A stretch of DNA of 64,000 nt from NCBI RefSeq assembly GCF_018129085.1, contig NZ_JAAGBB010000014.1:1-64000 (forward strand), given 5' to 3'. This DNA is from Plastoroseomonas hellenica (GTDB lineage: Bacteria; Pseudomonadota; Alphaproteobacteria; Acetobacterales; Acetobacteraceae). The translations under genes and the position numbers were made by a program. A model generated the notes under the pieces. The model was not told the origin of the DNA, did not search any database, and saw nothing but the letters and a program-made list of their open reading frames with translations. Shown here piece after piece: positions 8,083-17,522 of this stretch (within the stretch, counting starts at the first letter, position 1; every line of letters begins with the position of its first letter).

Positions 8083-8685
8083 TTACCCCGCCCATTCGTC
8101 GGCACCTTCCCCATGATGCGTGTCACCGGGGCTGGAATTGGTCAGGCCGCGCGTGTCGAGATGCGTGAAGCTGGCACCGTAGGATTTCACATAGCCGCGG
8201 AACTGGAACTCGACGCCCCAATAGGCACCGGCCGGGCGCATCTTCCACATCGGCCCCATCTTGATGACCTTGCCGGTCGAGAGCTTGGCGTCCACGCGCT
8301 TGAATTCGTAGCCGGACCAGAAGACCTTGCAGCATTCCCATTCGCGGAGCTTTGCCCGGACATTGTCCGGCTTCACGCCGTCGACCTGGAAATCGACCGC
8401 GGAGAAGGCCTGATGCGTGCTGGTGGGTGCCCGCCCGGGATGCTTGGTCGGGTCGTTGTAGGCCTCGGTGCGATAGACGCTGATCAGCTTGATCGAGGCC
8501 TTGTACTCCTCGCGCAGCGCGTCCAGCACCACGATGGTCGGCACGATATTGTCCCAGAGATGCTCCGGCGGCGGGCCGTTGTCGGCCTTGTAGCGGCCGA
8601 CCAGCAATTCTTCGTAGCCGAAATGCTGCAGGTTGATGTTGGCGATGAAGGCCGCGAACTTCGTCTCGTTGAAGCTGCCCGACAT
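8083..8685 (-). CDS. Peptidase M15-like (D-Ala-D-Ala carboxypeptidase-like) protein
   Basis: The 200-residue protein carries a pattern of the M15A/M15_3 zinc peptidases: ISVYRTEAYN, then TSTHQAFSAVDFQ, where His and Asp would be zinc ligands. A good GGGAGGGG site lies before the ATG. There is no signal peptide, which is unusual for a cell-wall enzyme and more like phage endolysins or their domesticated relatives. The third zinc ligand is not certain, so activity is unproven. It stands alone between the MFS gene (convergent) and the M32 peptidase. Confidence 0.6.
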   Translation of the reverse strand: MSGSFNETKFAAFIANINLQHFGYEELLVGRYKADNGPPPEHLWDNIVPTIVVLDALREEYKASIKLISVYRTEAYNDPTKHPGRAPTSTHQAFSAVDFQVDGVKPDNVRAKLREWECCKVFWSGYEFKRVDAKLSTGKVIKMGPMWKMRPAGAYWGVEFQFRGYVKSYGASFTHLDTRGLTNSSPGDTHHGEGADEWAG

Positions 8686-8802
8686 GCTCCCCTCCCGGCT
8701 CCTTGGCCGGGACCGTGATCGGATCGAAGCGCTATCGCAATGTATTTTTTGTCATCATGACGAGTCGTGATCAGGCTGTCCCCCGCGCCCGGAGCCCGCA
8801 TG

Positions 8803-10290
8803 TCATGCGGTGAGGTAGCGCTCGGTCAGGTGCGTGGTGAAGTCCGCGGGATCGAGCGGCTTGCCGGTCGCCGCGCGCAGCAGATCCTGGAAACCGAGCC
8901 GCGCCCCTTGGCCATGCACATGGGTGCGCAGCCAGGTGAGCAGCGGCCCCGTGTCGCCTTGCGCCAGCGCCGCATCCAGCCCCGGCGTCGCGGCCCGGGC
9001 GGCGCGCATGAGCTGCGCCGCCGCCATGGCGCCGAGCGTGTAGCTCGGGAAATAACCGAAGGCGCCGTCATGCCAGTGGATGTCCTGCAGGCAGCCTTGC
9101 GCATCGTCGGGCGGCGTGATGCCGAGCAGGCGGTGCAGCGCCTCGTTCCAGGCGCCGGGCAGGTCGGCGACCGAGAGCTCGCCGCCGATCAGCGCGCGCT
9201 CCAGCCGGAAGCGCAGGATGACATGGGCGGGATAGGTCAGCTCATCGGCATCGACGCGGATGAAGCCGCGGGAGACCCGCCGCCACAGCCGCGCGAGATT
9301 GGCCGGCGCATAGGGCGCGGCGCCGCCGCCGAAGGTGGCGTGCAGCTTGGGGCCGAGGAAGCTGAGGAAGGCATCGGACCGGCAGGCCTGCATCTCCATG
9401 ATCAGGCTTTGCGATTCATGCGCCGCCATGCCGGCCGCCTCACCCACTGGCTGGCGGGCATAGGCCGTCGGCAGGCCGCGTTCGTAGAGCGCATGTCCGG
9501 TCTCATGCAGCACGCCGAGGAGTGACTTCTCGAACCCGGCTTCGCTGTAGAAGGTGGTGATGCGCACATCGGTCGGCGTGCCGCCGCAGAAGGGGTGCAG
9601 GCTCTCATCGAGCCGCGCATGCGTGTAGTCGAGGCCGATCGCCGCCGAGAGTTCCTGGCAGAGTGCCCGCTGCTGCGCCGTCGGGAAGGGCCCTTCGGGC
9701 AGGATGGGCGCCGGCCGCGCCGCCTGGATCGCCTCGGCGCGCGGCAGGGCATCGGCCAGGAAGGCCTCATAGGCAGCGAAGACCGGTTCCACATCGGCGG
9801 CGGTGACGCCACGCTGGTAGCTGTCCATCAGCGCGTCATAAGGGGTGAGGCCGGTCGCCCCGGCGAGCGCCTGCGCAGTCTCCCGCTGCAGCCGCACCAC
9901 GGTCTCGAGCGCCGGGCGGATGCGGGCGAAATCGGCGGCCGCCTTGGCCTCGCGCCAGATCTTCTCGCAGGCCGAGTTGGCGCGGGCGCTGGCTTCGACC
10001 AACGCGGTCGGCAGCGCGGTCGCGCGCAGATGAGCACGCCGCATCAGGTCGAGGTTGGCCTCATCCCAGGCGCCCTCCGCGGCCGCGGCCGCGAGATCCT
10101 CCGCAACTTCGGGCGCCGTCAGCAGCTCATGGCCGAGGCCTGCCAAGGTTGCGAGCTGTTCGCCCCGCGCCTCGCCGCCGCCGGGCGGCATCACGGCGGC
10201 GGCGTCCCAGTGCAGCATGGCGGAGGCTTCGCCGAGCGTCGCGATGCGCGCGAAACGCACCTTCAGGCGGTCATAGGCGGCGTTGCTCAT
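8803..10290 (-). CDS. Carboxypeptidase M32 (Taq family)
   Basis: This is a cytoplasmic metallocarboxypeptidase of 495 residues, the usual family size. The zinc motif HETGH lies at residues 262-266 (GVLHETGHALYERG), and other M32 family stretches such as DVRITT upstream and HWHDGAFGYFPSYTLG near the C-terminus are present. The ATG at 10290 follows GAAGGA about 10 bases upstream. The open frame continues 24 codons upstream, but that part translates a family A palindromic repeat and should not be included. Confidence 0.95.
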   Translation of the reverse strand: MSNAAYDRLKVRFARIATLGEASAMLHWDAAAVMPPGGGEARGEQLATLAGLGHELLTAPEVAEDLAAAAAEGAWDEANLDLMRRAHLRATALPTALVEASARANSACEKIWREAKAAADFARIRPALETVVRLQRETAQALAGATGLTPYDALMDSYQRGVTAADVEPVFAAYEAFLADALPRAEAIQAARPAPILPEGPFPTAQQRALCQELSAAIGLDYTHARLDESLHPFCGGTPTDVRITTFYSEAGFEKSLLGVLHETGHALYERGLPTAYARQPVGEAAGMAAHESQSLIMEMQACRSDAFLSFLGPKLHATFGGGAAPYAPANLARLWRRVSRGFIRVDADELTYPAHVILRFRLERALIGGELSVADLPGAWNEALHRLLGITPPDDAQGCLQDIHWHDGAFGYFPSYTLGAMAAAQLMRAARAATPGLDAALAQGDTGPLLTWLRTHVHGQGARLGFQDLLRAATGKPLDPADFTTHLTERYLTA

Positions 10291-10306
10291 GCGGCAGCGT
10301 CCTTCA

Positions 10307-10361
10307 GAGCGTGATGACTTGAGGCTGTTCCCGCCGAAAGTCTGAATCACGCGATCAAACA
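10307..10361 (+). repeat. Family A palindromic repeat, copy 1
   Basis: Imperfect palindrome sharing outer arms GCGTGAT and ATCACGC and inner arms GACTT and AAGTC with three other copies in the window (17432-17488, 28186-28242, 44227-44282). The central arms here are the weakest of the four (GGC/GCC only). It lies downstream of the SURF1 gene stop and directly upstream of the M32 peptidase start. It contains a GAATC site. Confidence 0.85.
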
Positions 10362-10382
10362 CAATGCCTGGACGCGATCGCT

Positions 10383-11063
10383 TCAGCTTGAAGCGGTCGT
10401 GTTCAGGCGGCGGCGCATCCAGACGGCGAAGACAGTCAGCAGCGCCAGCGCCAGCCCGTACCAGGTGATGACATAGCCCAGATGGTTGTTGGGAGGCCGC
10501 GGCAATACCCGCGCCGGGTCGGGCAAGGCACCGGCGGGCGCGTTGCCCAGCGCCACCAGCCCGAAGGGCGCGACCGATGGCAGGCCGAGCGTCGCGCCGA
10601 TCTTCGCGGGATCGAAGCTGTAGAATTGCCGACCCCTGACGTCGTCCTCCGCGGCGAACCAGCCGCCGGGCTCCGCGGGCAGCACCCAGCCGGTGACGGC
10701 GACCTCCCCCTCCGGCCGCGCGATCGGCTGGTTGCCGCCCATCGGCACCCAGCCGCGATCGACCAGCAGCGGCGGCGCGCCATCCCGCAGCAGCGGCGTG
10801 ACGAGTTGGGTACCGAGCACATTGCCCCGCACCTCCAGCCCGAGCCGCACTTCCCGCGCGTGATCGAAGCGGCCGCGCGCTTCCACCTTCGCGAAGGTCA
10901 GAGGCGCGGCGCCGAGCGGCGCCGGCGGCCCTGCCTCCGACGCGGCGATGGCGGCCAGCATGTCGGTCTTCCAGCGCAGGCGATGGACCTGCCAGGTGCC
11001 GAGCGCCACCAGCATGGCGAAGGCCGGCAGCACGGCCAGGATGGGGAGCAGGATGCGGCGCAT
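10383..11063 (-). CDS. SURF1-family cytochrome oxidase assembly protein
   Basis: SURF1 helps insert heme a into subunit I of aa3-type cytochrome oxidase. The 226-residue protein has the family topology: an N-terminal membrane helix followed by LGTWQVHRLRWK, a periplasmic domain with VDRGWVP, and a C-terminal helix after NNHLGYVITWYGLA. It ends the cta operon and is separated from the DUF983 gene by only 14 bp. Confidence 0.95.
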   Translation of the reverse strand: MRRILLPILAVLPAFAMLVALGTWQVHRLRWKTDMLAAIAASEAGPPAPLGAAPLTFAKVEARGRFDHAREVRLGLEVRGNVLGTQLVTPLLRDGAPPLLVDRGWVPMGGNQPIARPEGEVAVTGWVLPAEPGGWFAAEDDVRGRQFYSFDPAKIGATLGLPSVAPFGLVALGNAPAGALPDPARVLPRPPNNHLGYVITWYGLALALLTVFAVWMRRRLNTTASS

Positions 11064-11077
11064 GCGGATGCGGGGTG

Positions 11078-11401
11078 TCAGTGCCGGTGTCGCCAGTTCA
11101 GGGCCAGCAGCGCCGCCTTGGCGGCGCGCATCACGAAGACCGCGAGCCCCAGCACCAGCGCCGGCCAGACCACCGCATGCACCCAGAGCGGCGGTTGGTA
11201 CTTCACGTCGACCACCAGCGCCGCGACCACCGCCGCCGCGCCGACCACGAAGATACCGGCGACCGCCGGTCCGTCGCCGACGTCATGGGCGGCAAGGTCG
11301 AGCCCGCAGGCGTCGCAGGCCGGGTGCAGGGTCAGCAGGCCGGTGAACAGCCTGCCCTTGCCGCAGCGCGGGCAGCGCCCGAGCAGCGCCGCCCGGATCA
11401 C
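11078..11401 (-). CDS. DUF983 membrane protein
   Basis: The 107-residue protein starts with a zinc-ribbon-like pair, CPRCGKG and CDACGLD, and continues with two membrane helices. This is the DUF983 layout, commonly found between ctaE and SURF1 in alphaproteobacterial oxidase operons, so a role in oxidase assembly or metal delivery is likely but unproven. I use the GTG at 11401, just after the ctaE stop; an ATG at 11464 would overlap ctaE by 61 bp and add residues that do not fit the family. Confidence 0.85.
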   Translation of the reverse strand: MIRAALLGRCPRCGKGRLFTGLLTLHPACDACGLDLAAHDVGDGPAVAGIFVVGAAAVVAALVVDVKYQPPLWVHAVVWPALVLGLAVFVMRAAKAALLALNWRHRH

Positions 11402-11403
11402 TC

Positions 11404-12255
11404 TCAGTGGGCCGCGATCTCGCCGGCGCCCCACCAGTAGATGGCGGTGAAGAGGAACAGCCACACCACGTCCACGAAATGCCAGTACCAGGCGGCAGCC
11501 TCGAAGCCGAAATGCCGGGCCGGGGTGAAATGCCCCTTGATGGCACGGAACAGGCAGACCGCCAGGAACAGCGTGCCGATGATCACGTGGAAGCCGTGGA
11601 AGCCAGTCGCCAGGAAGAAGGTCGAGGGATAGATCCCGCCGCCGTGGAAGCTGAACGGCGCTTCCGCATACTCATAGGCCTGGAGCGTGGTGAACAGCAG
11701 ACCCAGCACCACGGTGATCGCCAGGCCCTGGATCAGGCCCTTGCGGTCATTCTCCAGCAGCGCGTGGTGCGCCCAGGTCACCGTGCAGCCCGAGAGCAGC
11801 AGGATCATGGTGTTCAGGAAGGGCAGGCCGAAGGGGTCGAAGGTGTGGATGCCGGCCGGCGGCCAGACATGGGCCGTGGCGCCGGAGACATGCTCGGGAT
11901 AGAGGGCGAAGTGGAAGAAAGCCCAGAAGAAGGCGACGAAGAACATCACCTCCGAGGCGATGAACAGCATCATGCCGTAGCGCAGGCCGATGCGGACCAC
12001 AGGGGTGTGCAGCCCCGGCGTCCGCGCTTCCTTCACCACGTCGCGCCACCAGAGCGCCATGGTCGCCAGCACGCCGATGAGGCCGAGGATGAACATCCAA
12101 TGCGTGCCGTAATGCGCGAAGAGGACGATGCCGAACAGCATCGCGCCGGCCGAGAAGGCGCCGACCAGCGGCCAGGGCGACGGATCGACCAGATGGTAGG
12201 GGTGCTTGTGCGGGGGCGGCACTTCCGCCTCGGCGATCTCGATCGTGCTGGCCAT
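11404..12255 (-). CDS. ctaE: Cytochrome c oxidase subunit III
   Basis: Subunit III of the aa3-type terminal oxidase, 283 residues with seven membrane helices. Family stretches include [13 protein letters not shown] at the start, [12 protein letters not shown], and the C-terminal [11 protein letters not shown]. It probably stabilises the core and proton uptake. A GGAG site precedes the ATG. It follows ctaG after a 68-bp gap in the same operon. Confidence 0.97.
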   Translation of the reverse strand: MASTIEIAEAEVPPPHKHPYHLVDPSPWPLVGAFSAGAMLFGIVLFAHYGTHWMFILGLIGVLATMALWWRDVVKEARTPGLHTPVVRIGLRYGMMLFIASEVMFFVAFFWAFFHFALYPEHVSGATAHVWPPAGIHTFDPFGLPFLNTMILLLSGCTVTWAHHALLENDRKGLIQGLAITVVLGLLFTTLQAYEYAEAPFSFHGGGIYPSTFFLATGFHGFHVIIGTLFLAVCLFRAIKGHFTPARHFGFEAAAWYWHFVDVVWLFLFTAIYWWGAGEIAAH

Positions 12256-12323
12256 TCAACTCTGCTCCGGGTGGGGCGCGCCCCGCGTTCTGCGCCGCAT
12301 CAATGCCGAAATGCGGCTGCCGA

Positions 12324-12929
12324 TCAAGGGATGCCCGCCGCCCGCCCGACATGCGGGCCGGCGGAGGCAAGCGCACCGGCGCGCTCGGCGTCGGCCAGGG
12401 TGCGGAAGAAGGTGTAGGACAGGGTGATCACGCTCACGTCGCGGGTGTTCGGATCGCGGGCGATCTCCGGATCGACCCAGAAGGCCACCGGCATGTCCAC
12501 GCGCTGGTGCGGCGCCAAGGTCTGCTCGTCGAAGCAGAAGCAGGCGGTCTTGTGGAAGTAGCGCCCCACCTTCTCCGGCGTCACGTTGTAGGTGGCGACC
12601 CCGGTCACCGGCGCGCCGGAGAGGTTCATGGCGGTGTAGAAGGCCATCCCTTCCTCGCCCACGCGCAGCGTCACGGCGTTCTGCTCCGGCTGGAAGCGCC
12701 AGGGCAGGTTCGGCTGGGTGGTCGCGTTGAAGCGGATGGTGACGCTGGAATCGCCGGCGACGGCCGGCGCCGTCCCGCCGCGCTGGGTGGTGCCGTTGTA
12801 GCCGGTGACCTGGCAGAACACGCGGTAAAGCGGCACCGCGGCGAAGGACAGCCCGGCCATGCCGGCGGCCACGCCGCCGAGCCCGAGCACCATGCGGCGA
12901 TTGCGCCGCTGCACCGTCTGGTCCGTCAT
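12324..12929 (-). CDS. ctaG: Cytochrome c oxidase assembly protein CtaG (Cox11)
   Basis: Cox11/CtaG is a membrane-anchored copper chaperone for the CuB site of subunit I. The 201-residue protein has one N-terminal helix, then the conserved PLYRVFCQVTGYNGT and the copper-binding pair in ACFCFDEQ. The start overlaps the stop of the upstream 42-codon gene (ATGA). Length and motifs are fully typical. Confidence 0.96.
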   Translation of the reverse strand: MTDQTVQRRNRRMVLGLGGVAAGMAGLSFAAVPLYRVFCQVTGYNGTTQRGGTAPAVAGDSSVTIRFNATTQPNLPWRFQPEQNAVTLRVGEEGMAFYTAMNLSGAPVTGVATYNVTPEKVGRYFHKTACFCFDEQTLAPHQRVDMPVAFWVDPEIARDPNTRDVSVITLSYTFFRTLADAERAGALASAGPHVGRAAGIP

Positions 12930-13054
12930 CCGCGCGTCAACCTCGCGACCGAGATGAAATAGAACAAGGCCACCAGCGCCAGCAGCCCGGCGAGGATCGC
13001 CCAGTTGCGGGCGCGGCGGCGGCGGTCGAAGGCCGCGCGTTCCTCGGGTGTCAT
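12926..13054 (-). CDS. Small cta-operon membrane protein (CoxF-like)
   Basis: This 42-residue open frame overlaps ctaB by 4 bp at its start and ctaG by 4 bp at its end, a coupling that argues strongly that it is translated. It has a charged N-terminus (MTPEERAAFDRRRRARN) and one membrane helix (WAILAGLLALVALFYFI). Short single-helix proteins at this site are known in alphaproteobacterial oxidase operons; the role is unknown. Confidence 0.82.
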   Translation of the reverse strand: MTPEERAAFDRRRRARNWAILAGLLALVALFYFISVARLTRG

Positions 13055-14007
13055 GCCAGGACCAGCCGGTCGACGGCGAGCGCCAGGAACAGCACCGCCA
13101 GATAGACCAGGGAGAACTTGAAGGCCCGCCGCGCCGGCCGGTCATTGGTCAGGCTGCGGCCGGCCTCGTCCTGCGCGTCCTTCCAGACCAGCCAGTTGAG
13201 CCGGAGGTATTCCGCGCCCAGCAGCGCCGCCGCCGCACCGTAGATCCAGGAGGAGAAGCCGATCGCGCAGGGCAGCAGCGTGACCGGTACCAGCACCAGC
13301 GTATAGAGCAGCACCTGGCGCCGCGTCTCCCGCGCGCCATGGGTCACCGGCAGCATCGGCACGCGCGCGCGCGCGTAGTCACCATGCGCCCAGAGGCTCA
13401 GCGCCCAGAAATGGGGCGGGGTCCAGAAGAAGGTGATGGCGAAGAGAATCACCGGCACCAAGGTCACGTCGCCGGTCACCGCCGCCCAGCCGATCACCGG
13501 CGGAAAGGCCCCGGCGGCACCGCCGATCACGATGTTCTGCGGCGTGCGGCGCTTCAGCCAGATGGTGTAGACGACGACGTAGAAGGCGATCGACAGCGCC
13601 AGCACCCCGGCCGCGACCCAGTTGGTCGCGAGGCCCATGATGGCGACCGAGGCCATCGCGAGCACGACGCCATAGCCGAGCGCGCCATTGGGTGCGATGC
13701 GCCCGGCCGGGATCGGGCGCTTCGCGGTGCGCCGCATCAGCGCATCGATGTCGCGGTCGTACCACATGTTGATGGCGCCCGCGGCGCCGGCGCCGAGACC
13801 GATGCAGACCATCGCCGCCGCCGCCAGCACCGGGTGCAGGGATCCGGGTGCGACGATCAGCCCGATGATCCCGGTCAGCACCACGAGCGAGACGACCCGC
13901 GGCTTCAGCAGGGTGATCCAGTCGCGGACCTCGGAAAGCTCCGACCCCGTCGACGTGGCAAGGGGGGCGCTGCCCCCCCTGCCCGGCTCCAGCACGGCGT
14001 CGCTCAT
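13051..14007 (-). CDS. ctaB: Protoheme IX farnesyltransferase (heme O synthase)
   Basis: CtaB farnesylates heme b to heme O, the precursor of heme a for the oxidase in the same operon. This UbiA-type membrane enzyme has 318 residues and the two Asp-rich prenyl-diphosphate sites: NMWYDRDIDALM with its Asp pair, and the later loop around DYARA. The ATG at 14007 is chosen over upstream in-frame starts because it follows GGGGAA and leaves a 25-bp gap after ctaD. Confidence 0.95.
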   Translation of the reverse strand: MSDAVLEPGRGGSAPLATSTGSELSEVRDWITLLKPRVVSLVVLTGIIGLIVAPGSLHPVLAAAAMVCIGLGAGAAGAINMWYDRDIDALMRRTAKRPIPAGRIAPNGALGYGVVLAMASVAIMGLATNWVAAGVLALSIAFYVVVYTIWLKRRTPQNIVIGGAAGAFPPVIGWAAVTGDVTLVPVILFAITFFWTPPHFWALSLWAHGDYARARVPMLPVTHGARETRRQVLLYTLVLVPVTLLPCAIGFSSWIYGAAAALLGAEYLRLNWLVWKDAQDEAGRSLTNDRPARRAFKFSLVYLAVLFLALAVDRLVLA

Positions 14008-14032
14008 GCTGCGTTCCCCGTCTTGGCGCGCC

Positions 14033-15643
14033 TCAGCGGACGCGCGGCAGATCCTCGAAGGTGTGGAAGGGCGGCGGGCTGCTGACCTGCCATTCGAGCG
14101 TTGTCGCACCTTCACCCCAGTAGTTCGCCGGCAGCTGCTCTTTGCTGGTGAAGGTCCGCCACACGACATAGAGGAACACCAGGACCGAGGCCGCCGAGAT
14201 ATAGCTGCCGATCGAGGAGACCATGTTCCAGCCGTGCAGCGCATCCGGATAATCACCGTAGCGCCGCGGCATGCCCTGCGCACCCAGGAAGTGCTGCGGG
14301 AAGAAGGTCACGTTGGCGCCAATGAAGAACATCCAGAAGTGCACCTTCCCCCAGAATTCAGGGTACTGCCGGCCGCTCATCTTGCCGATCCAATAGTAGA
14401 AACCGGCAAAGATCGAATACACCGCGCCGAGGCTCAGCACGTAGTGGAAGTGCGCGACCACGTAATAGGTGTTGTGCAGGATCTGGGTGATGCCGGCATT
14501 GGCCAGCACCACGCCCGTCACGCCACCCATCGTGAACAGGAAGATGAAGCCGATCGCGAAGAGCATCGGCGTGTCGAGGCGGATGGAGCCGCCCCACATC
14601 GTCGCGATCCAGGAGAAGATCTTGATGCCGGTCGGTACCGCGATGACCATCGTCGCCGCCATGAAGTAGGCGCGCGTATCGACATCGATGCCGGAGGTGA
14701 ACATGTGGTGCGCCCACACCACGAAGCCCACCGCGCCGATCGCGACCATGGCGTAGGCCATGCCGAGATAGCCGAAGATCGGCTTGCGGCTGAAGGTCGA
14801 GAGGATGTGGCTGATGATGCCGAAGCCCGGCAGGATCATGATGTAGACTTCGGGGTGGCCGAAGAACCAGAACAGGTGCTGGAACAGCACCGGGTCGCCG
14901 CCGCCATCGGGCTTGAAGAAGGCGGTGCCGAAGTTGCGGTCGGTGATCAGCATGGTGATCGCGCCGCCGAGCACCGGCACCGCGAGCAGCAGCAGGAAGG
15001 CCGTCACCAGCATCGCCCAGACGAAGAGCGGCATCTTGTGCAGCGTCATGCCGGGGGCGCGCATGTTCAGGATGGTCGTGATGAAGTTGGCCGCGCCGAG
15101 GATCGAGCTGGCGCCCGCTAGGTGCAGCGCGAACAGCGCCATGTCCATCGCCGGGCCGGTCTGGTAGGTGTCGGTCGACAGCGGCGGGTAGATGGTCCAG
15201 CCGGCGCCGGCGCCCTGGCCCACGAACATGCTGCCGCCGAGCAGCAGGAAGGCCGGCACCAGCAGCCAGAAGCTGATGTTGTTGAGGCGCGGGAAGGCCA
15301 TGTCCGGCGCGCCGATCATGATCGGCACGAACCAGTTGCCGAAGCCGCCGATCAGCGCCGGCATCACGACGAAGAACACCATGATGAGGCCATGGGCGCT
15401 GACCACGGCATTCCACATCTGCCCGTCGGCGAAATACTGCATGCCGGGGCTCTGCAGCTCCATCCGCATCAGGATCGAGAGGCCGCCGCCGATCAGGCCC
15501 GCCAGGATCGAGAAGATGATGTAGAGGGTGCCGATGTCCTTGTGGTTGGTGGAGAACAGCCACCGCGCCACGAAACCTGGCTTGTGATCGTGATGCCCGT
15601 CGTGGCCGTGGCCATCGTCATGCGCGTGCGAAGCGGTCGCCAT
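14033..15643 (-). CDS. ctaD: Cytochrome c oxidase subunit I
   Basis: Catalytic subunit of the aa3 oxidase, 536 residues with twelve membrane helices. The heme-copper signature is present: [10 protein letters not shown] with the His-Tyr pair, followed by the CuB histidines in AHHMFTSG. The C-terminal half has HFHYVLS, carrying a heme ligand. The start chosen, [11 protein letters not shown], follows an AAGGA site; an ATG six codons earlier is less likely. A His/Asp-rich cytoplasmic N-terminus (about residues 7-20) precedes the first helix. Confidence 0.97.
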   Translation of the reverse strand: MATASHAHDDGHGHDGHHDHKPGFVARWLFSTNHKDIGTLYIIFSILAGLIGGGLSILMRMELQSPGMQYFADGQMWNAVVSAHGLIMVFFVVMPALIGGFGNWFVPIMIGAPDMAFPRLNNISFWLLVPAFLLLGGSMFVGQGAGAGWTIYPPLSTDTYQTGPAMDMALFALHLAGASSILGAANFITTILNMRAPGMTLHKMPLFVWAMLVTAFLLLLAVPVLGGAITMLITDRNFGTAFFKPDGGGDPVLFQHLFWFFGHPEVYIMILPGFGIISHILSTFSRKPIFGYLGMAYAMVAIGAVGFVVWAHHMFTSGIDVDTRAYFMAATMVIAVPTGIKIFSWIATMWGGSIRLDTPMLFAIGFIFLFTMGGVTGVVLANAGITQILHNTYYVVAHFHYVLSLGAVYSIFAGFYYWIGKMSGRQYPEFWGKVHFWMFFIGANVTFFPQHFLGAQGMPRRYGDYPDALHGWNMVSSIGSYISAASVLVFLYVVWRTFTSKEQLPANYWGEGATTLEWQVSSPPPFHTFEDLPRVR

Positions 15644-15672
15644 GCTGCTCTGTCCTTGCATCGGCGCCGGGG

Positions 15673-16617
15673 TTACCGGCGCGCCTCCGCCATCCGGGTG
15701 GTGTCGTCGGGCGCCGCCGCGATGGCGGGCGCGGGTTCAGTCGGGGTGCCGTCCTCGCGGGCGAAGCGGGTGCGGGCCTCGGCGGCCCAGGCCTGGAACT
15801 CGGCCTGCGGCACGGCGCGGACGACGATCGGCATGAACCAGTGGTTCTGGCCACAGATCTGGTTGCATTGGCCGTAGAAGGTGCCGGGGCGGTCGGCACG
15901 GAACCAGGTCTCCAGCGTGCGGCCGGGGATCGTGTATTTCTGCACGCCGAGCGAAGGCACGAAGAAGCTGTGGATCACGTCCTGCCCGGTGGTGATCACC
16001 CGCACATTCGCGCCGACCGGCACCACCAGCGGATTGTCGACCGCGAGGCGATACAGGTGCCGCTGGTCGGCGGGCAACTGATCCTCGGGCACCGGATAGC
16101 TGTCGAAGGCGAAGTTGCCGTGATCGGGATAGGCGTAGTGCCAGTACCACTGCCGCCCCTGCACGTTGATCGTCAGGTCGGCGCCCGGCACCCGGTCCTG
16201 GTAGTAGATCAGGCGGAAGGACGGGATCGCGATCACCAGCAGGATCAGCACCGGCAGCACCGTCCAGGCGACTTCCAGCACCGTGTGGTGGCTGGTGCGC
16301 GACGGCGTCGGGTTCTTGGCCTCGCGATACCGGTACATGCACCAGCCGAGCAGCCCGGCCACGAAGACCGTGATCACGATGATGATGTAGAGCACGAGCT
16401 GATTGAAGTCGTGGATCGCTTCCTTCACCGGCCCGCCCGCTTCCTGCAGGCCCATCGCCCAGGCATGCGGCTCGCCCACCATCGGGCGCGCCTCCTGCGC
16501 CGGGGCCGGCAATGCGATCAGGAAGGCCGCGACGGCGGCCATGACGCCGGCGAGCCGCCGACCGAGTGCTGTTCCCATCACGGCCAAGCCGCGACGCAAT
16601 CCGTTCGAAACCCGCAT
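15673..16617 (-). CDS. ctaC: Cytochrome c oxidase subunit II
   Basis: Subunit II carries the CuA center that accepts electrons from cytochrome c. About 314 residues: a signal peptide, two membrane helices, then the cupredoxin domain with the CuA ligands in the C-x3-C-x3-H-x2-M pattern ([12 protein letters not shown]) and the upstream [12 protein letters not shown]. The start is uncertain; in-frame ATGs at 16665 and 16578 are alternatives. It is the first gene of the cta operon and divergent from gcrA. Confidence 0.94.
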   Translation of the reverse strand: MRVSNGLRRGLAVMGTALGRRLAGVMAAVAAFLIALPAPAQEARPMVGEPHAWAMGLQEAGGPVKEAIHDFNQLVLYIIIVITVFVAGLLGWCMYRYREAKNPTPSRTSHHTVLEVAWTVLPVLILLVIAIPSFRLIYYQDRVPGADLTINVQGRQWYWHYAYPDHGNFAFDSYPVPEDQLPADQRHLYRLAVDNPLVVPVGANVRVITTGQDVIHSFFVPSLGVQKYTIPGRTLETWFRADRPGTFYGQCNQICGQNHWFMPIVVRAVPQAEFQAWAAEARTRFAREDGTPTEPAPAIAAAPDDTTRMAEARR

Positions 16618-16923
16618 CCCATGTCCCACTCGCGCACCCGCCGAGGCGGCGCGCTCCTGTCCCAATCGCCGCGTCCTGAGCCGAAACAGGGGCGGCCGCG
16701 CCCGGCCTGCCCCTGCGTGTCGGAAGGTCGATCACCCGATCCGCCGACGCGCGCGGACCATAGTCGCGAGGTGCGGCGGCGCACAAGTGAGCGCGACGCC
16801 GCGGAACCCGCTGCGGGCTTTTCCACAGAATTCTGCTGCCACCCCCCTACGCCAGAACTTGTGTCCCCAACCGCGTTTAGACTACCGTATGTTGTGTGTC
16901 AGGGGACCTGGGAGACTGGCCAC
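16618..16923. promoter_or_regulatory. Divergent intergenic region between ctaC and gcrA
   Basis: This 306-bp stretch must carry promoters for the cta operon (leftward) and gcrA (rightward). No additional gene is supported. Its right half has lower GC around 16856-16900 than its surroundings, which suits a gcrA promoter, but I could not identify convincing -35 and -10 boxes. If ctaC starts further upstream (16665), the region is shorter. Confidence 0.5.
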
Positions 16924-17427
16924 ATGGATTGGAATTCGGAATCGATCGACCGTCTCCGCGCACTCTGGGCGGAGGGTTTGTCGACGGCGGAAATCGGCCG
17001 TCGCATGGGTATTTCGAAGAATGCCGTGGTCGGCAAGGCGCACCGGCTGAACCTGCCGGCGCGACCGAGCCCGATCCGGCGTGAAGCGGTACCGCGGGTG
17101 GCGGTGCCGCGTCCGGCCGCGCCGCGCATCCCGCTCGGCCGCGAGGCTCTGCCGCGGGAGACACCGCGCCCCGCTGCGCCGGTGATCCGCCGGCCGGCGC
17201 CGATGGTCGCCGCTGCGCCGGCGCCCGTGGTCACGCCGCAGCCAACCGCGGTGGTGCGCAGCTTCCCGCGCGCCGGCGCGCGCACCTGCTGCTGGCCGAT
17301 CGGCGAGCCCGGCACGGCGGATTTCCGCTTCTGCACCGCGGAATCCCTCGGCGGCAAACCCTACTGCGCCGAGCATGCAGCCCTGGCCTATGTGAAGGCC
17401 CGCGACCGCCGCGAGGACGCTGCCTGA
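16924..17427 (+). CDS. gcrA: Cell cycle regulator GcrA
   Basis: GcrA is an alphaproteobacterial transcription factor that binds sigma-70 and acts at promoters bearing GANTC sites methylated by CcrM. The 167-residue protein begins with the diagnostic WNSESIDRLRALWAEGLS and GISKNAVVGKAHRLNLP, forming the DNA-binding domain. A long Pro/Ala/Arg-rich linker follows, then the C-terminal sigma-binding domain with RTCCWPIGEPG, FRFC and YCAEHAALAY. A GAATC site lies 15 bp into the gene. It stands alone, followed by a palindromic repeat. Confidence 0.97.
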   Translation: MDWNSESIDRLRALWAEGLSTAEIGRRMGISKNAVVGKAHRLNLPARPSPIRREAVPRVAVPRPAAPRIPLGREALPRETPRPAAPVIRRPAPMVAAAPAPVVTPQPTAVVRSFPRAGARTCCWPIGEPGTADFRFCTAESLGGKPYCAEHAALAYVKARDRREDAA

Positions 17428-17431
17428 GGCT

Positions 17432-17488
17432 TTGTCTGATCGCGTGATTCAGACTTTTCGGCCGCAGCGGCCTCAAGTCATCACGCCC
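17432..17488 (-). repeat. Family A palindromic repeat, copy 2
   Basis: Reverse-strand copy of the family A palindrome, directly after the gcrA stop. The central stem is a perfect GGCCGC/GCGGCC pair around one base. Outer arms match the other copies. It sits between convergent genes and may add to transcription termination, though it has no poly-T tail. It contains one GANTC site. Confidence 0.87.
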
Positions 17489-17490
17489 AG

Positions 17491-17522
17491 GAGCCGGACC
17501 GGTGGGGGAGCCGGTCCGGCTC
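17491..17522. terminator. Bidirectional hairpin between gcrA and the FkbM gene
   Basis: A perfect 12-bp stem (GAGCCGGACCGG paired with its complement) closes an 8-base G-rich loop. It lies between two convergent genes and overlaps the last bases of the FkbM gene stop codon. There is no clear U-tract on either side, so it could be a factor-assisted or weak terminator, or an mRNA 3'-end stabiliser. Confidence 0.55.

Noticed and set aside
6474-8126. A 550-codon minus-strand frame opposite ccmI and the MFS gene
   Set aside because: No domain features; composition is what antisense of hydrophobic high-GC genes gives.
10291-10362. N-terminal extension of the M32 peptidase with the sequence FDRVIQTF
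   Set aside because: These codons are the translation of a family A repeat. Similar FDRVIQTF or FSRVIQTF peptides arise from the other copies, which shows they are non-coding artifacts.
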